Positions 1-7,472 of a stretch of DNA of 13,716 bases are shown piece by piece. The notes under the pieces were generated by a model that saw only the letters and a list, made by a program, of their open reading frames with translations, had not been told where the DNA came from and made no database searches. The position numbers were made by a program, and so were the translations under genes. The first letter of the stretch is position 1, and each line of letters begins with the position of its first letter. Source of the stretch: CAYZYO01 sp964482585 (GTDB lineage Bacteria; Bacillota; Syntrophomonadia; Syntrophomonadales; Syntrophomonadaceae); contig CAYZYO010000067.1 in the NCBI GenBank assembly GCA_964482585.1, forward strand, positions 1 to 13,716, in the 5' to 3' direction.

Positions 1-1291
1 GAAAATAGACAGTATTTTTAAATCATTTCGACCAGGAATAAGTCTAAAAGAGAAAAAAGGCTATACCCTTACATTAGGTTGGATAATAGATGAGAATAAT
101 GAAATAGCAGATGAGGTTTTGATTGGCATTATGAAAACACCACACAGTTATACGGCTGAGGATGTAGTAGAGATAAATTGTCATGGAGGAAGCTTGCCGG
201 CACGCAGGTGTCTTGAAATTGTTCTCTCAACAGGAGTACGATTGGCACAACCAGGTGAATTTACCCGCAGAGCATTTTTAAATGGGAGGCTAGATGTATG
301 CCAAGCAGAAGCAGTTATTGATGTTATTAGATCGAAGACAGACAAGAGTTTAAAACTAGCCATGAACCAGGTAACGGGTGAAAACAGCAAATATATATAT
401 TTACTGGAAGATAAATTAATCCGGATAAATGCTATGGTCGAAGCCAGTTTGGACTTTCCTGATGATGTAGGAGACTTGGATTACGATGAAGCTAAAGAAA
501 TACTTGATCAAAGTCTTAATATTATAAACCAATTATTAAAGGCAGGAAAAAGAGCAGAAGTATATAGAGAAGGTATAAATGTAGCTATATGTGGAAAGCC
601 AAATGTAGGTAAATCTAGCTTGCTTAATATACTTATAAAAAAGGATAAGGCAATTGTTACCAGTATTCCTGGGACAACCAGGGACGTAGTTGAAGAATAT
701 ATAAATATTAGAGGAATACCGGTTAAGATAATGGATACTGCAGGGATAAGAAATACTGAAGATATAGTCGAAAATATTGGAATTGAGAAGTCAAAGGAAG
801 TTATTAAAAAAGCTGATTTAGTAATCTTTATTTTGGACATTGAAAGGGGAATAAATAAAGAAGACCTTGCTATTTATGATAATATTGAAAATCAAAATAT
901 TATAGTACTGGTAAATAAGGATGATCTGGAGGAAAAAAATATTAGCGAAAAGGAACTAAAAGATCTATTTAAAGGGATTAAAGTTGTAAAGGGTTCCGTT
1001 AAGGAGAATGTAGGGATAGAAGAATTAGAGACATCTATTGAGGAAAAGGTTTTTTCAGGTGAAGTAGATTCAGATGACATTGAAATAATGATAAATTTAC
1101 GGCATAAAAATGCACTAATAGATGCTAAAAAATACCTCACCAGTGCTATCAATTCAATTGATAGAGTTCCATTAGACTGTATGGGAGTAGATATCTTAGG
1201 CGCCCTGGAATCAGTAGGTGAAATAACCGGGAAAAACTTAAAAGAGGAAGTTATTGACCGGATCTTTAAAGATTTTTGTATAGGTAAATAA
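1..1291 (+). CDS. mnmE: tRNA modification GTPase MnmE, 5' end outside window
   Basis: MnmE (TrmE/ThdF) works with MnmG to add an aminomethyl-type group to C5 of U34 in tRNAs that read two-codon boxes. The reading frame is already open at base 2, well before the first possible start (TTG at 119), so 429 residues are visible and about 30 N-terminal residues are missing compared with the usual 450-460. The formyl-THF-binding domain carries the conserved SYTAEDVVEINCHGG stretch (about residues 49-63). The inserted G domain has GKPNVGKSS (about 198-206), TTRD (225-228), DTAG (245-248) and NKDD (305-308). The protein ends in FCIGK, with the C-terminal Cys-x-Gly-Lys motif required for catalysis in this family. 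No frameshift or missing motif is seen. mnmG follows after 67 bases. The identification is secure. Confidence 0.97.
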   Translation, partial: KIDSIFKSFRPGISLKEKKGYTLTLGWIIDENNEIADEVLIGIMKTPHSYTAEDVVEINCHGGSLPARRCLEIVLSTGVRLAQPGEFTRRAFLNGRLDVCQAEAVIDVIRSKTDKSLKLAMNQVTGENSKYIYLLEDKLIRINAMVEASLDFPDDVGDLDYDEAKEILDQSLNIINQLLKAGKRAEVYREGINVAICGKPNVGKSSLLNILIKKDKAIVTSIPGTTRDVVEEYINIRGIPVKIMDTAGIRNTEDIVENIGIEKSKEVIKKADLVIFILDIERGINKEDLAIYDNIENQNIIVLVNKDDLEEKNISEKELKDLFKGIKVVKGSVKENVGIEELETSIEEKVFSGEVDSDDIEIMINLRHKNALIDAKKYLTSAINSIDRVPLDCMGVDILGALESVGEITGKNLKEEVIDRIFKDFCIGK

Positions 1292-1296
1292 TTAAT

Positions 1297-1321
1297 GCAG
1301 GTAAAAGACTTTACAACCTGC
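1297..1321 (+). other. Hairpin in the mnmE-mnmG gap
   Basis: GCAGGT (1297-1302) pairs with ACCTGC (1316-1321). An alternative inner stem GTAAA/TTTAC is possible. The stem starts 5 bases after the mnmE stop. There is no clean T-run after it (the sequence continues tacttaagtttt), so it is not a convincing intrinsic terminator. It may instead be an mRNA processing or stabilising hairpin, or a weak attenuator. Confidence 0.4.
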
Positions 1322-1358
1322 TACTTAAGTTTTGATCTTAATATTTGAGGAGGAAAAG

Positions 1359-3254
1359 ATGATTTATAATGCAGGCAAATATGATGTAGTAGTTATTGGG
1401 GCGGGACATGCAGGCTGTGAAGCAGCTCTGGCCTCTGCCCGTATAGGATGTAGAACCCTGCTGATTACTATGAGCATGGAACATATAGCACTTATGCCTT
1501 GTAATCCTTCTATTGGAGGACCAGCAAAAGCCCAACTAGTCAGGGAGATAGATGCTCTAGGTGGTGAAATGGGAATAAACATTGATAAAGCACATATCCA
1601 GATGAGGATCATAAACACCGGAAAAGGCCCTGCGGTTCAAGCCTTAAGGGCTCAAGCGGATAAGTATGAATACTATAAAGAAATGCTAAAAACACTTCTT
1701 AGTGAGAGAAATTTAGATATTCTTATGGCAGAGGTAGAAGAGATTGAAAGTTCAGATAAAGGTATAACCGGAGTAATTACCAAAACCGGAGCTAAAGTAA
1801 AATGTAGAGCGGTTGTAATAACATCAGGAACTTTCCTTAAAGGACGTATTATAATAGGAGATATTGCATTTGATGGGGGTCCTGGTAACCAGTATCCGGC
1901 GGTAAAATTATCTGATAGTCTAACTAAATTAGGAATAAAATTAGACCGGTTTAAGACTGGAACTCCTCCGCGAGTTGATAAAAAGAGTGTAGATTTTTCT
2001 AAAATGATAGAGCAGCCAGGAGATGAAAGACCATTACGATTTTCTTATATGAGTCCAAGGGATAAGCGGGAACAGCTTTCCTGTTGGTTGACTCATAGTA
2101 ATCCTGAGACTCACAAGATAGTCATGGATAATATAGAAAGAGCGCCTCTTTTTAGTGGTATTATAAAAGGCAGAGGCCCAAGGTATTGTCCGTCTTTTGA
2201 AGATAAAGTGGTTCGTTATTCTCACAAAGAATCTCATCAATTATTTGTTGAACCCGAGGGTAGAGCTACAGATGAAATGTATATTCAGGGATTAAATACC
2301 AGTCTTCCAGAAGATGTTCAGATTAGAGTTTTAAAAAGTATCCCTGGACTTAAAAATGTCCGTATTATGAGAACGGGATATGCTATTGAGTATGATTATG
2401 TGTTGCCATCACAGTTAAAACTAACCCTGGAAAGTAAACAGGTTAATGGTTTATTTACTGCAGGGCAAATTAATGGCACGTCTGGATATGAAGAAGCAGC
2501 TGCCCAGGGGTTAATAGCGGGTATAAATGCTGCATTAAAAGTATTAGATAAAGAGCCATTTGTTTTAAAGAGAAGCGAAGCTTATATAGGGGTTCTGATA
2601 GATGATCTCGTAACCAAGGAAATTGATGAACCCTACCGGTTATTAACTTCCAGGGCTGAATACAGGTTAATTTTACGTCAGGATAATGCTGATCTCAGGT
2701 TAACTGAGAAAGGTCGTCTTATAGGTTTGGTTGATGATAGTAGATGGGAGGCCTTTAACAATAAAAAAAGGGTACTTAATCAAGAAATAGTTAAAATAAA
2801 AGAGACAACTTTTACTCCAGCTGATAAGAAAATGGCAGAATTTTTAGAGCTGAGAAAAAGTGCAGTATTGAAAGATAGGGTATCACTATGGGAATTGATG
2901 CGTCGACCGGAAATTAAAATTAATGATTTTATTGAACTTGGTTTAATGGAGGAAAATGATATTGATATTTTAGAGCAAATAGAAATTCAATCAAAATATG
3001 AAGGATATATAAAAAAACAGTCAGTACAGGTAAGGCAGTTTGAAAAGATAGAAAATAAAAAAATACCCCAGGATATAAATTATAGCGAAGTTTATGGACT
3101 ATCGAATGAAGCGATACAAAAGTTGAATTTTTTTAATCCAGTTTCTATTGGACAGGCATCAAGGATTTCTGGAGTGAGTCCAGCTGACATTAATGTTTTA
3201 ATGATTTATTTAGAGAAAAAAAAGAAGGATAATAAAAACATAAATGGAATATAA
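1359..3254 (+). CDS. mnmG: tRNA uridine-5-carboxymethylaminomethyl modification enzyme MnmG
   Basis: MnmG (GidA) is the FAD-dependent partner of MnmE in wobble-uridine modification. I chose the ATG at 1359, not the in-frame upstream ATG at 1332, because GAGGAGG (1347-1353) lies 5 bases before it. It gives 631 residues, the normal family length. The FAD-binding Rossmann motif GAGHAGCEAA is at residues 14-23. The conserved MPCNPSIGGPAK stretch follows, with its conserved Cys at 48. In the middle are RYCPSFEDKVVRY and GTSGYEEAAAQGLIAG, both family signatures. The C-terminal helical domain that contacts MnmE ends with NPVSIGQASRISGVSPADIN. The stop overlaps the rsmG start by 11 bases, which suggests translational coupling. 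Nothing is unusual. Confidence 0.98.
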   Translation: MIYNAGKYDVVVIGAGHAGCEAALASARIGCRTLLITMSMEHIALMPCNPSIGGPAKAQLVREIDALGGEMGINIDKAHIQMRIINTGKGPAVQALRAQADKYEYYKEMLKTLLSERNLDILMAEVEEIESSDKGITGVITKTGAKVKCRAVVITSGTFLKGRIIIGDIAFDGGPGNQYPAVKLSDSLTKLGIKLDRFKTGTPPRVDKKSVDFSKMIEQPGDERPLRFSYMSPRDKREQLSCWLTHSNPETHKIVMDNIERAPLFSGIIKGRGPRYCPSFEDKVVRYSHKESHQLFVEPEGRATDEMYIQGLNTSLPEDVQIRVLKSIPGLKNVRIMRTGYAIEYDYVLPSQLKLTLESKQVNGLFTAGQINGTSGYEEAAAQGLIAGINAALKVLDKEPFVLKRSEAYIGVLIDDLVTKEIDEPYRLLTSRAEYRLILRQDNADLRLTEKGRLIGLVDDSRWEAFNNKKRVLNQEIVKIKETTFTPADKKMAEFLELRKSAVLKDRVSLWELMRRPEIKINDFIELGLMEENDIDILEQIEIQSKYEGYIKKQSVQVRQFEKIENKKIPQDINYSEVYGLSNEAIQKLNFFNPVSIGQASRISGVSPADINVLMIYLEKKKKDNKNINGI

Positions 3255-3891
3255 TGTAAATAGGTTTAAAAAATTACTTTTGTCCGAAAATACTAAGCAT
3301 AATTTAATAAGCAGAAAAACGAATACAGAGGCACTGGAACAACATATCGAAGATTGTCGAAAAATATTAGCTTTTATGACTTTTAACAAGGAAAGAATTA
3401 TTGATATTGGAAGCGGTGCCGGTTTTCCAGGTTTAATTTTGGCAATGTATAAACCGGATAACAGGGTTACACTTATTGAGGCAGATTTAAAAAAAAGTGA
3501 ATACCTCAAAATGGCTACAGAAAAATTACATTTGAAAAATGTGAATGTTATAAAAAAAAGGGCAGAAGAAATTGGCCGGGAGAACGAACATAGGGCTAGT
3601 TACGATATTTGCTGTAGTAGAGCTGTTGCTTCAATGAATATTATGTTGGAATATAGCTTACCTTTAGTAAAAGTTGGGGGGAGTGTTTTGTTATGGAAGG
3701 GAAGAAATTATGAGAGAGAAATAGCTGAAGCTAACAGGGCATTGCAAATACTTGCAGGGAAAGTAGCTGACGTATATTTGTATAATCTAGTAAATGAGAA
3801 GGATAGGGCTATAGTTAGAGTTGAAAAAATAGATATAACACCTGATATGTATCCTCGCCGAGTGGGTATACCGGTTAAAAGACCATTATAA
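3244..3891 (+). CDS. rsmG: 16S rRNA (guanine-N7) methyltransferase RsmG
   Basis: RsmG (GidB) uses S-adenosylmethionine to methylate N7 of a guanine in the 530 loop of 16S rRNA (G527 in E. coli numbering). The SAM-binding motif IDIGSGAGFPG is at residues 53-63. Further family signatures are the CCSRAVASM stretch, LLWKG and the C-terminal MYPRRVGIPVKRPL. The protein has 215 residues, some 20 fewer than the B. subtilis protein, with the shortfall at the N-terminus: the usual Y..LL.eWN..NLT region reads FKKLLLSENTKHNLIS and lacks the Trp. A TAA codon at 3241-3243 lies directly upstream in frame, so ATG 3244 is the earliest possible start. The nearest purine-rich stretch (AAGAAGG) is rather far upstream, so translation probably depends on coupling to mnmG. 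Confidence 0.95.
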   Translation: MEYNVNRFKKLLLSENTKHNLISRKTNTEALEQHIEDCRKILAFMTFNKERIIDIGSGAGFPGLILAMYKPDNRVTLIEADLKKSEYLKMATEKLHLKNVNVIKKRAEEIGRENEHRASYDICCSRAVASMNIMLEYSLPLVKVGGSVLLWKGRNYEREIAEANRALQILAGKVADVYLYNLVNEKDRAIVRVEKIDITPDMYPRRVGIPVKRPL

Positions 3892-3903
3892 GGAGGGGAA
3901 CAA

Positions 3904-4764
3904 ATGGTTAGAAGGCAGCTGGAAAAATTATTTAGAAAGAGCAATGATGAAAGAATCACTTATATACCATTAGATAAAATTAAACGTAATCCTTATCAAC
4001 CTAGAAAGCATTTTGATGAGAAAGAATTATTAGAATTAGCCCAGTCAATTAAGTCTTATGGAGTGATTCAACCAATAATAGCCCGTAAAGATGAAGACAG
4101 CTACCAAATAATTGCTGGGGAACGGAGAGTCAGGGCATGTTATATGCTTGGGCTTAGGGAGATTCCAGCAATCATTCATGAAATGGATGATGCACAGGTA
4201 GCAGCAGTTTCTCTAATTGAAAACCTTCAAAGAAGGGAGCTGAATTATTTTGAAGAAGCTAATGCCTACAGTATACTTATAAATTTCTTTGGCATGAAGC
4301 AAGAAGAAATAGCTAAAAAAATTGGCAAAAGCCAGTCAGCGATAGCCAATAAGCTGCGTTTATTAAGATTACCAGAAGAAATAAGGGAAATCATGTACCC
4401 GGAGAAAGTTAGTGAAAGACATGCCAGGGCATTGTTAAAGCTTAATTCGGCAGATATGCAAACCGATGTAATTAATCAAATTTATGAGAAAGAACTTACG
4501 GTAAAAGAAACCGAAGAGCTGGTTGAAAAAATTAGTAAGAATAACATACCGAAGGAAGCAGTAGTACGACCAGAGGGGCAGAACGTATCAATGATTATTA
4601 GAGATGCCCGGATATTTTTAAATACTATAAAAGAGACAGTAAGACGCGCAAAACAAACTGGAGTTGAAATATCTATGGACGAAAATGATTATGAAGGAGA
4701 ATACGAACTAGTAATAAGGATAATAAAACAAAAGAGAATTAAAGGTGCAGCAATTAAAAACTAA
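3904..4764 (+). CDS. noc: Nucleoid occlusion protein Noc (ParB-like)
   Basis: Noc is a ParB-family CTP-binding protein that loads at NBS sites, tethers DNA to the membrane and blocks FtsZ ring assembly over the nucleoid. SD AGGAGGG (3891-3897) overlaps the rsmG stop and lies 6 bases before the ATG. The 286-residue protein has the ParB N-terminal domain (about 17-110) with NPYQPRKHF, the CTP-binding GERRVRA (72-78) and ENLQRRE. A helix-turn-helix follows (about 131-160). The recognition region reads GKSQSAIANKLRLLRLP, with R172 in ERHARAL. Q144, K150 and R172 match the residues that distinguish Noc from ParB in published specificity work (Q173, K179, R201 in Caulobacter ParB numbering); the fourth, usually Lys, is R155. 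The N-terminus MVRRQLEKLFRK could form a basic amphipathic helix, as in the membrane anchor of B. subtilis Noc (inference). A terminator follows. Confidence 0.92.
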   Translation: MVRRQLEKLFRKSNDERITYIPLDKIKRNPYQPRKHFDEKELLELAQSIKSYGVIQPIIARKDEDSYQIIAGERRVRACYMLGLREIPAIIHEMDDAQVAAVSLIENLQRRELNYFEEANAYSILINFFGMKQEEIAKKIGKSQSAIANKLRLLRLPEEIREIMYPEKVSERHARALLKLNSADMQTDVINQIYEKELTVKETEELVEKISKNNIPKEAVVRPEGQNVSMIIRDARIFLNTIKETVRRAKQTGVEISMDENDYEGEYELVIRIIKQKRIKGAAIKN

Positions 4765-4796
4765 AGACTGTGTAATATAAAAAATAATTCCTACAA

Positions 4797-4820
4797 CAGG
4801 CGAAAAGCCTGGTTTTTTTT
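4797..4820 (+). terminator. Intrinsic terminator after noc
   Basis: Stem CAGGC (4797-4801), loop GAAAA, and GCCTG (4807-4811), followed by G and eight T residues (4813-4820). It lies 32 bases after the noc stop and separates the mnmE-mnmG-rsmG-noc transcript from soj-parB. The stem is short (5 bp) but GC-rich and the T-tract is clear. Confidence 0.8.
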
Positions 4821-4860
4821 GCAGCTACATAATCAAGGCTAGTATGGTTAATTAGCGGTA

Positions 4861-4895
4861 TTTTTAATAGAGGATGTTTTTTTAATAGACTATTA
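4861..4895. repeat. TTAATAG direct repeat and palindrome upstream of soj
   Basis: TTTTTAATAGA occurs at 4861-4871 and again at 4879-4889, an 18-base period. The second copy is the left half of the perfect palindrome TAATAGACTATTA (4883-4895). The site lies in the noc-soj gap, after the terminator and about 120 bases before the soj start, which is a plausible place for an operator. No regulator is identified. The AT-rich composition makes chance occurrence possible. The rest of the gap (4896-5017) holds an isolated AAAGGAGG at 4954-4961 with no start codon after it, and no promoter I can defend. Confidence 0.35.
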
Positions 4896-5017
4896 GTGAG
4901 ATTATTGCAGAGAATATAGGAATTTTAGAATATTAAAGAGAAGCGGGTATTTTAAAGGAGGATTTTTTAGGACTGTAGACGAAGGTATATGTTTAAGCTT
5001 TAGAAGGGTGGATCAAT

Positions 5018-5779
5018 ATGGGAAAAATCATAGCAATTGCCAACCAAAAAGGTGGTGTAGGGAAAACAACTACTGCCATAAATCTGGCGGCCTGCATCGC
5101 TATGAATGGCTTTAAGGTACTATTAGTAGATTGTGATCCACAAGGGAACGCAACCAGCGGGCTGGGTATTAATCGGAAAAGGGTTAAGAGATGTATTTAT
5201 GATTTACTTATGGGAGAAATCGATATTAAAAGAGCAATTTTTCCAACCGGGGTAGAAAGCCTGTACTTAATTCCAGCTACAATAAGGTTGGCGGGAGCTG
5301 AGGTTGAATTAGCTACCAGAACAAACAGGGAAAGGTGTCTTAAAGAAGCAATCAAAGACATTGAAAATAAATTTGATTATGTATTTGTTGATTGTCCTCC
5401 ATCATTAGGATTATTAACTATAAATGCATTGACCGCAGCTGATGCGGTTATTGTCCCTATACAGTGTGAATATTACGCATTGGAAGGATTAACTCAGCTA
5501 ATAGAGACAATTCGTTTAGTTAGAACGAGACTTAATAAAACGTTAAAACTTGAAGGAATAGTTTTTACCATGTTTGATGGCAGAACCAACTTGTCAATAC
5601 AGGTTGTAGATGAAGTAAAAAAACATTTTCGCAAGAGCGTTTATAGAACTATTATTCCGCGAAATGTTAGACTAAGTGAAGCACCGAGCCATGGAAGACC
5701 AATAGTTGATTATGATCCCAGGTCAAAAGGAGCAGAAGTATATACAGAACTTGCACAGGAGGTGTTAGAACGTGGCTAG
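5018..5779 (+). CDS. soj: Chromosome partitioning ATPase ParA/Soj
   Basis: Soj is the ParA-type ATPase that, with ParB (Spo0J), drives origin segregation and in B. subtilis regulates DnaA. The 253 residues match the normal length. The deviant Walker A is KGGVGKTT (11-18), with G12 and K16 at the positions studied in B. subtilis Soj. Walker A' is DCDPQGNATSG with D40, and the Walker B-like segment is FVDCPPSLG. IPRNVRLSEAPSHG near the C-terminus is the family signature near the DNA-binding arginines. There is no N-terminal helix-turn-helix, so this is a short chromosomal ParA rather than a plasmid autorepressor. The start has SD GAAGGGTGG at 5003-5011. The stop overlaps the parB start by 8 bases. 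Confidence 0.95.
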   Translation: MGKIIAIANQKGGVGKTTTAINLAACIAMNGFKVLLVDCDPQGNATSGLGINRKRVKRCIYDLLMGEIDIKRAIFPTGVESLYLIPATIRLAGAEVELATRTNRERCLKEAIKDIENKFDYVFVDCPPSLGLLTINALTAADAVIVPIQCEYYALEGLTQLIETIRLVRTRLNKTLKLEGIVFTMFDGRTNLSIQVVDEVKKHFRKSVYRTIIPRNVRLSEAPSHGRPIVDYDPRSKGAEVYTELAQEVLERG

Positions 5780-6614
5780 AAAGGAGAGAGGGCTTGGCCG
5801 GGGATTAGATGCGTTAATTCCAGCTGATATAAATATGGAGGAAGAAAATGCAGAAGTGAAGGAAATTTCGGTCAAGATCATAGATGTGCGCACCGGGCAA
5901 CCGAGAAAGAGTTTTGACGAAGAATCTTTGCAAGAGCTGGCGAAATCAATAAAAGATCATGGCATAATTCAGCCGGTGTTAGTAAGGCCAAAAGAAGAAA
6001 GATATGAGATTATTGCAGGAGAAAGAAGATACAGAGCAGCTATATTAGCTAAATTGGAGAACATTCCGGCGATAGTTAAGGAAATAGATGAGGTGGAGGC
6101 TGATGAGTTATCTTTAATTGAAAATTTGCAAAGAGAGAACTTAAATGTGATTGAAGAGGCAGCAGCTTATAAAAACATGATTAATAGGTATGGCTACACA
6201 CAGGAACACCTGGCAAAAAGGATAGGAAAAAGCCGAAGTCACATAACGAATACTATAAGGATCTTAGGTTTGCCTGAAGAAATCAGAAAAATGATTGAGA
6301 AAGGAAGAATAACAGCAGGACATGCCAGAAGTATTTTGGGATTAAATAATCAAAAGGACCAAATTAATATTGCCAGAGAAATAGCAAAAGGAAAGCTATC
6401 AGTAAGAGAAACAGAGAAGAGGGTAAAAGATAGAAACGAAAAAACGAAAAACACCAAAACAAAGAATTTGGAAACCATGGATCTAGAAGAAAAACTGCAG
6501 AGAATATTAGGAACCCGGGTAGAATTTGTCGAAAAAGACCAGGGAGGCAAAATAGAGGTTTATTATTATAGCAACGAGGACTTAGAAAGATTATTAGAAA
6601 TCATAGGACTGTGA
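5772..6614 (+). CDS. parB: Chromosome partitioning protein ParB/Spo0J
   Basis: ParB binds parS, uses CTP to slide and spread along DNA, and recruits SMC and Soj to organise the origin. It starts at GTG 5772, with AGGAGGT at 5757-5763 inside the end of soj. The 280 residues contain the N-terminal RGLGRGLDALIP that contacts ParA (residues 6-17), box I ending in QPRKSF, the CTP-binding GERRYRA (83-89), ENLQRENLN, and a helix-turn-helix with GKSRSHITNTIRILGLP. R155, T161, G166 and G183 fall at the specificity positions 173, 179, 184 and 201 of Caulobacter ParB; R, T and G match the parS type. A lysine-rich linker (about 218-232) leads to the C-terminal dimerisation domain. Box I reads VRTGQPR rather than the usual pNp.QPR. 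A consensus parS lies 17 bases after the stop. Confidence 0.95.
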   Translation: MARKERGLGRGLDALIPADINMEEENAEVKEISVKIIDVRTGQPRKSFDEESLQELAKSIKDHGIIQPVLVRPKEERYEIIAGERRYRAAILAKLENIPAIVKEIDEVEADELSLIENLQRENLNVIEEAAAYKNMINRYGYTQEHLAKRIGKSRSHITNTIRILGLPEEIRKMIEKGRITAGHARSILGLNNQKDQINIAREIAKGKLSVRETEKRVKDRNEKTKNTKTKNLETMDLEEKLQRILGTRVEFVEKDQGGKIEVYYYSNEDLERLLEIIGL

Positions 6615-6631
6615 TATATAATGAAACAAAA

Positions 6632-6647
6632 TGTTTCACGTGAAACA
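6632..6647. other. parS centromere-like site
   Basis: TGTTTCACGTGAAACA is a perfect 16-bp palindrome identical to the consensus bacterial parS sequence bound by Spo0J/ParB. It begins 17 bases after the parB stop codon. In B. subtilis a parS lies inside spo0J; here it is just outside. It is the only parS I can find in the window. No NBS (the Noc-type palindrome TATTTCCCGGGAAATA) was found. Confidence 0.97.
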
Positions 6648-6730
6648 TTAAAGAATTCTCGCAAACAATGAGATATACTGACGGAACTAAATTTTTTCTC
6701 TGTTTAAAATAACAGCGGAGACAAATAGAT

Positions 6731-6802
6731 ATGGAAAAAAGAAAAAACCTGAAAGAACTACCTGCACAATCATTCCTGGACATTTGGCAAAACATTGCGT
6801 GA
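6731..6802 (+). CDS. Candidate 23-residue small ORF
   Basis: ATG at 6731 opens a 23-codon frame (MEKRKNLKELPAQ..., ending ..WQNIA) closed by TGA at 6800-6802. GCGGAG (6715-6720) lies about 10 bases before the ATG. The peptide has a basic N-terminus and a hydrophobic second half, but I recognise no family. The TGA falls inside the direct repeat that starts at 6798. It may be a real small protein, a decayed gene fragment or chance; chance is quite likely at this length. Confidence 0.2.
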   Translation: MEKRKNLKELPAQSFLDIWQNIA

Positions 6803-6867
6803 ATCTGTGCTCATCTGTGGTTAATTACTCTTGTTTTCATAAGTGGTTGTGTTCTCCGGGCGTGGGG
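6798..6867. repeat. Direct repeat, copy 1, overlapping the 3' end of yyaC
   Basis: This unit has CGTGAATCTG at 6798-6807 and TTGTTTTCATAAGTGGTTGT at 6831-6850, then CTCCGGGCGTGG. The same blocks, in the same order and orientation, recur at 7882-7943. The 20-base block is identical in the two copies, and the 37 bases from 6831 match at about 33 positions. Copy 1 carries an extra TGCTCATCTGTGGTTAATT stretch between the blocks. The stop codon and last residues of yyaC lie inside this copy. Confidence 0.8.
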
Positions 6868-7445
6868 GGGCTACTTTGGATAAACCTGGAATAAGAAAGA
6901 ATTAAACCCTCAACAATAATGTTTGCCATCTTATAAACTATATGTAGACGTGTATTTTGCAAAACGATTGGCTCTAAAAAGCCACCTACATTAACAACAC
7001 CTGATATACAAAAATCACCTACTTCAGGTAAGGTCTTTTTTAAGGCACTCCCCGGCCTTAAGCTCTCAGCTTTTACGTTTATAAACCCAACGCTATTAGG
7101 AGTGCCTAAACAAGCATCAACAGCAATAACTAAAGGGTTCTTATAGCAGCTGGAAATATCAGCCATAACTTCGGACAGATTGGTAGCATGAGCTGGATGT
7201 TCAAGAGTACCGTAAGTTACTGCTGAGGGGATAAGGGTTTTCAACCTGGTTCCAATTAATGGACCAAGACAGTCCCCGGTTGCTCTATCGGTTCCAACAC
7301 ATAAAAACACTATTTCTCTAGAAAAATCTTCATTCATATTTAATATTAATGAATAAACGATTTGTTCAAACTTATAAAGGCAATCGGGGTCATTATAATG
7401 AAATGAATATCTATGGTATTTATCTTTACACACAGGGATTGACAA
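6837..7445 (-). CDS. yyaC: Sporulation protein YyaC (DUF1256 putative spore protease)
   Basis: YyaC is a spore-former protein with a hydrogenase-maturation-protease-like fold, annotated as a putative spore protease; its substrate is not established. The 202 residues include the signature VGTDRATGDCLGPLIG (about residues 50-65), YGTLEHPAHATNL, VIAVDACLG and the glycine-rich SGVVNVGGFLEPIVLQ. The start is TTG at 7445, 5 bases after GGAGGAG (7457-7451 on this strand). The family domain ends near SYSRF; the last dozen residues (..SSPPTPGEHNHL) come from the repeat at 6798-6867, which also supplies the TGA. The gene is convergent with parB, and yyaC also neighbours spo0J in B. subtilis. A sigma-F-like promoter lies upstream. 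There are no membrane segments or signal peptide. Confidence 0.92.
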   Translation of the reverse strand: MSIPVCKDKYHRYSFHYNDPDCLYKFEQIVYSLILNMNEDFSREIVFLCVGTDRATGDCLGPLIGTRLKTLIPSAVTYGTLEHPAHATNLSEVMADISSCYKNPLVIAVDACLGTPNSVGFINVKAESLRPGSALKKTLPEVGDFCISGVVNVGGFLEPIVLQNTRLHIVYKMANIIVEGLILSYSRFIQSSPPTPGEHNHL

Positions 7446-7472
7446 ACAATCTCCTCCTATAATAATATCTTA

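Noticed and set aside
119..121. TTG 119 as the mnmE start
   Set aside because: The frame is open from base 2 and the upstream residues match the MnmE N-terminal domain, so the true start lies outside the window.
4954..4961. Strong AAAGGAGG ribosome-site sequence in the soj leader
   Set aside because: No start codon at usable distance opens a frame; the nearby ATG at 4989 gives only four codons. Probably chance or a relic.
6511..6530. CCCGGG core as a Noc binding site
   Set aside because: The flanks do not form the TATTTCCCGGGAAATA palindrome; it is ordinary parB coding sequence.
6705..6715. CTGTT/AACAG hairpin as a parB terminator
   Set aside because: The T-run lies before the stem, not after it, on the + strand, and only A residues follow on the - strand.
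6601..6795. 64-codon open frame on the - strand between parB and yyaC
   Set aside because: It crosses parS, has low-complexity composition and no ribosome site. parS and intergenic sequence explain the region.
6808..6826. TGTGGTTAA as a DnaA box
   Set aside because: A single imperfect match inside a repeat, with no cluster of boxes; oriC is not supported here.
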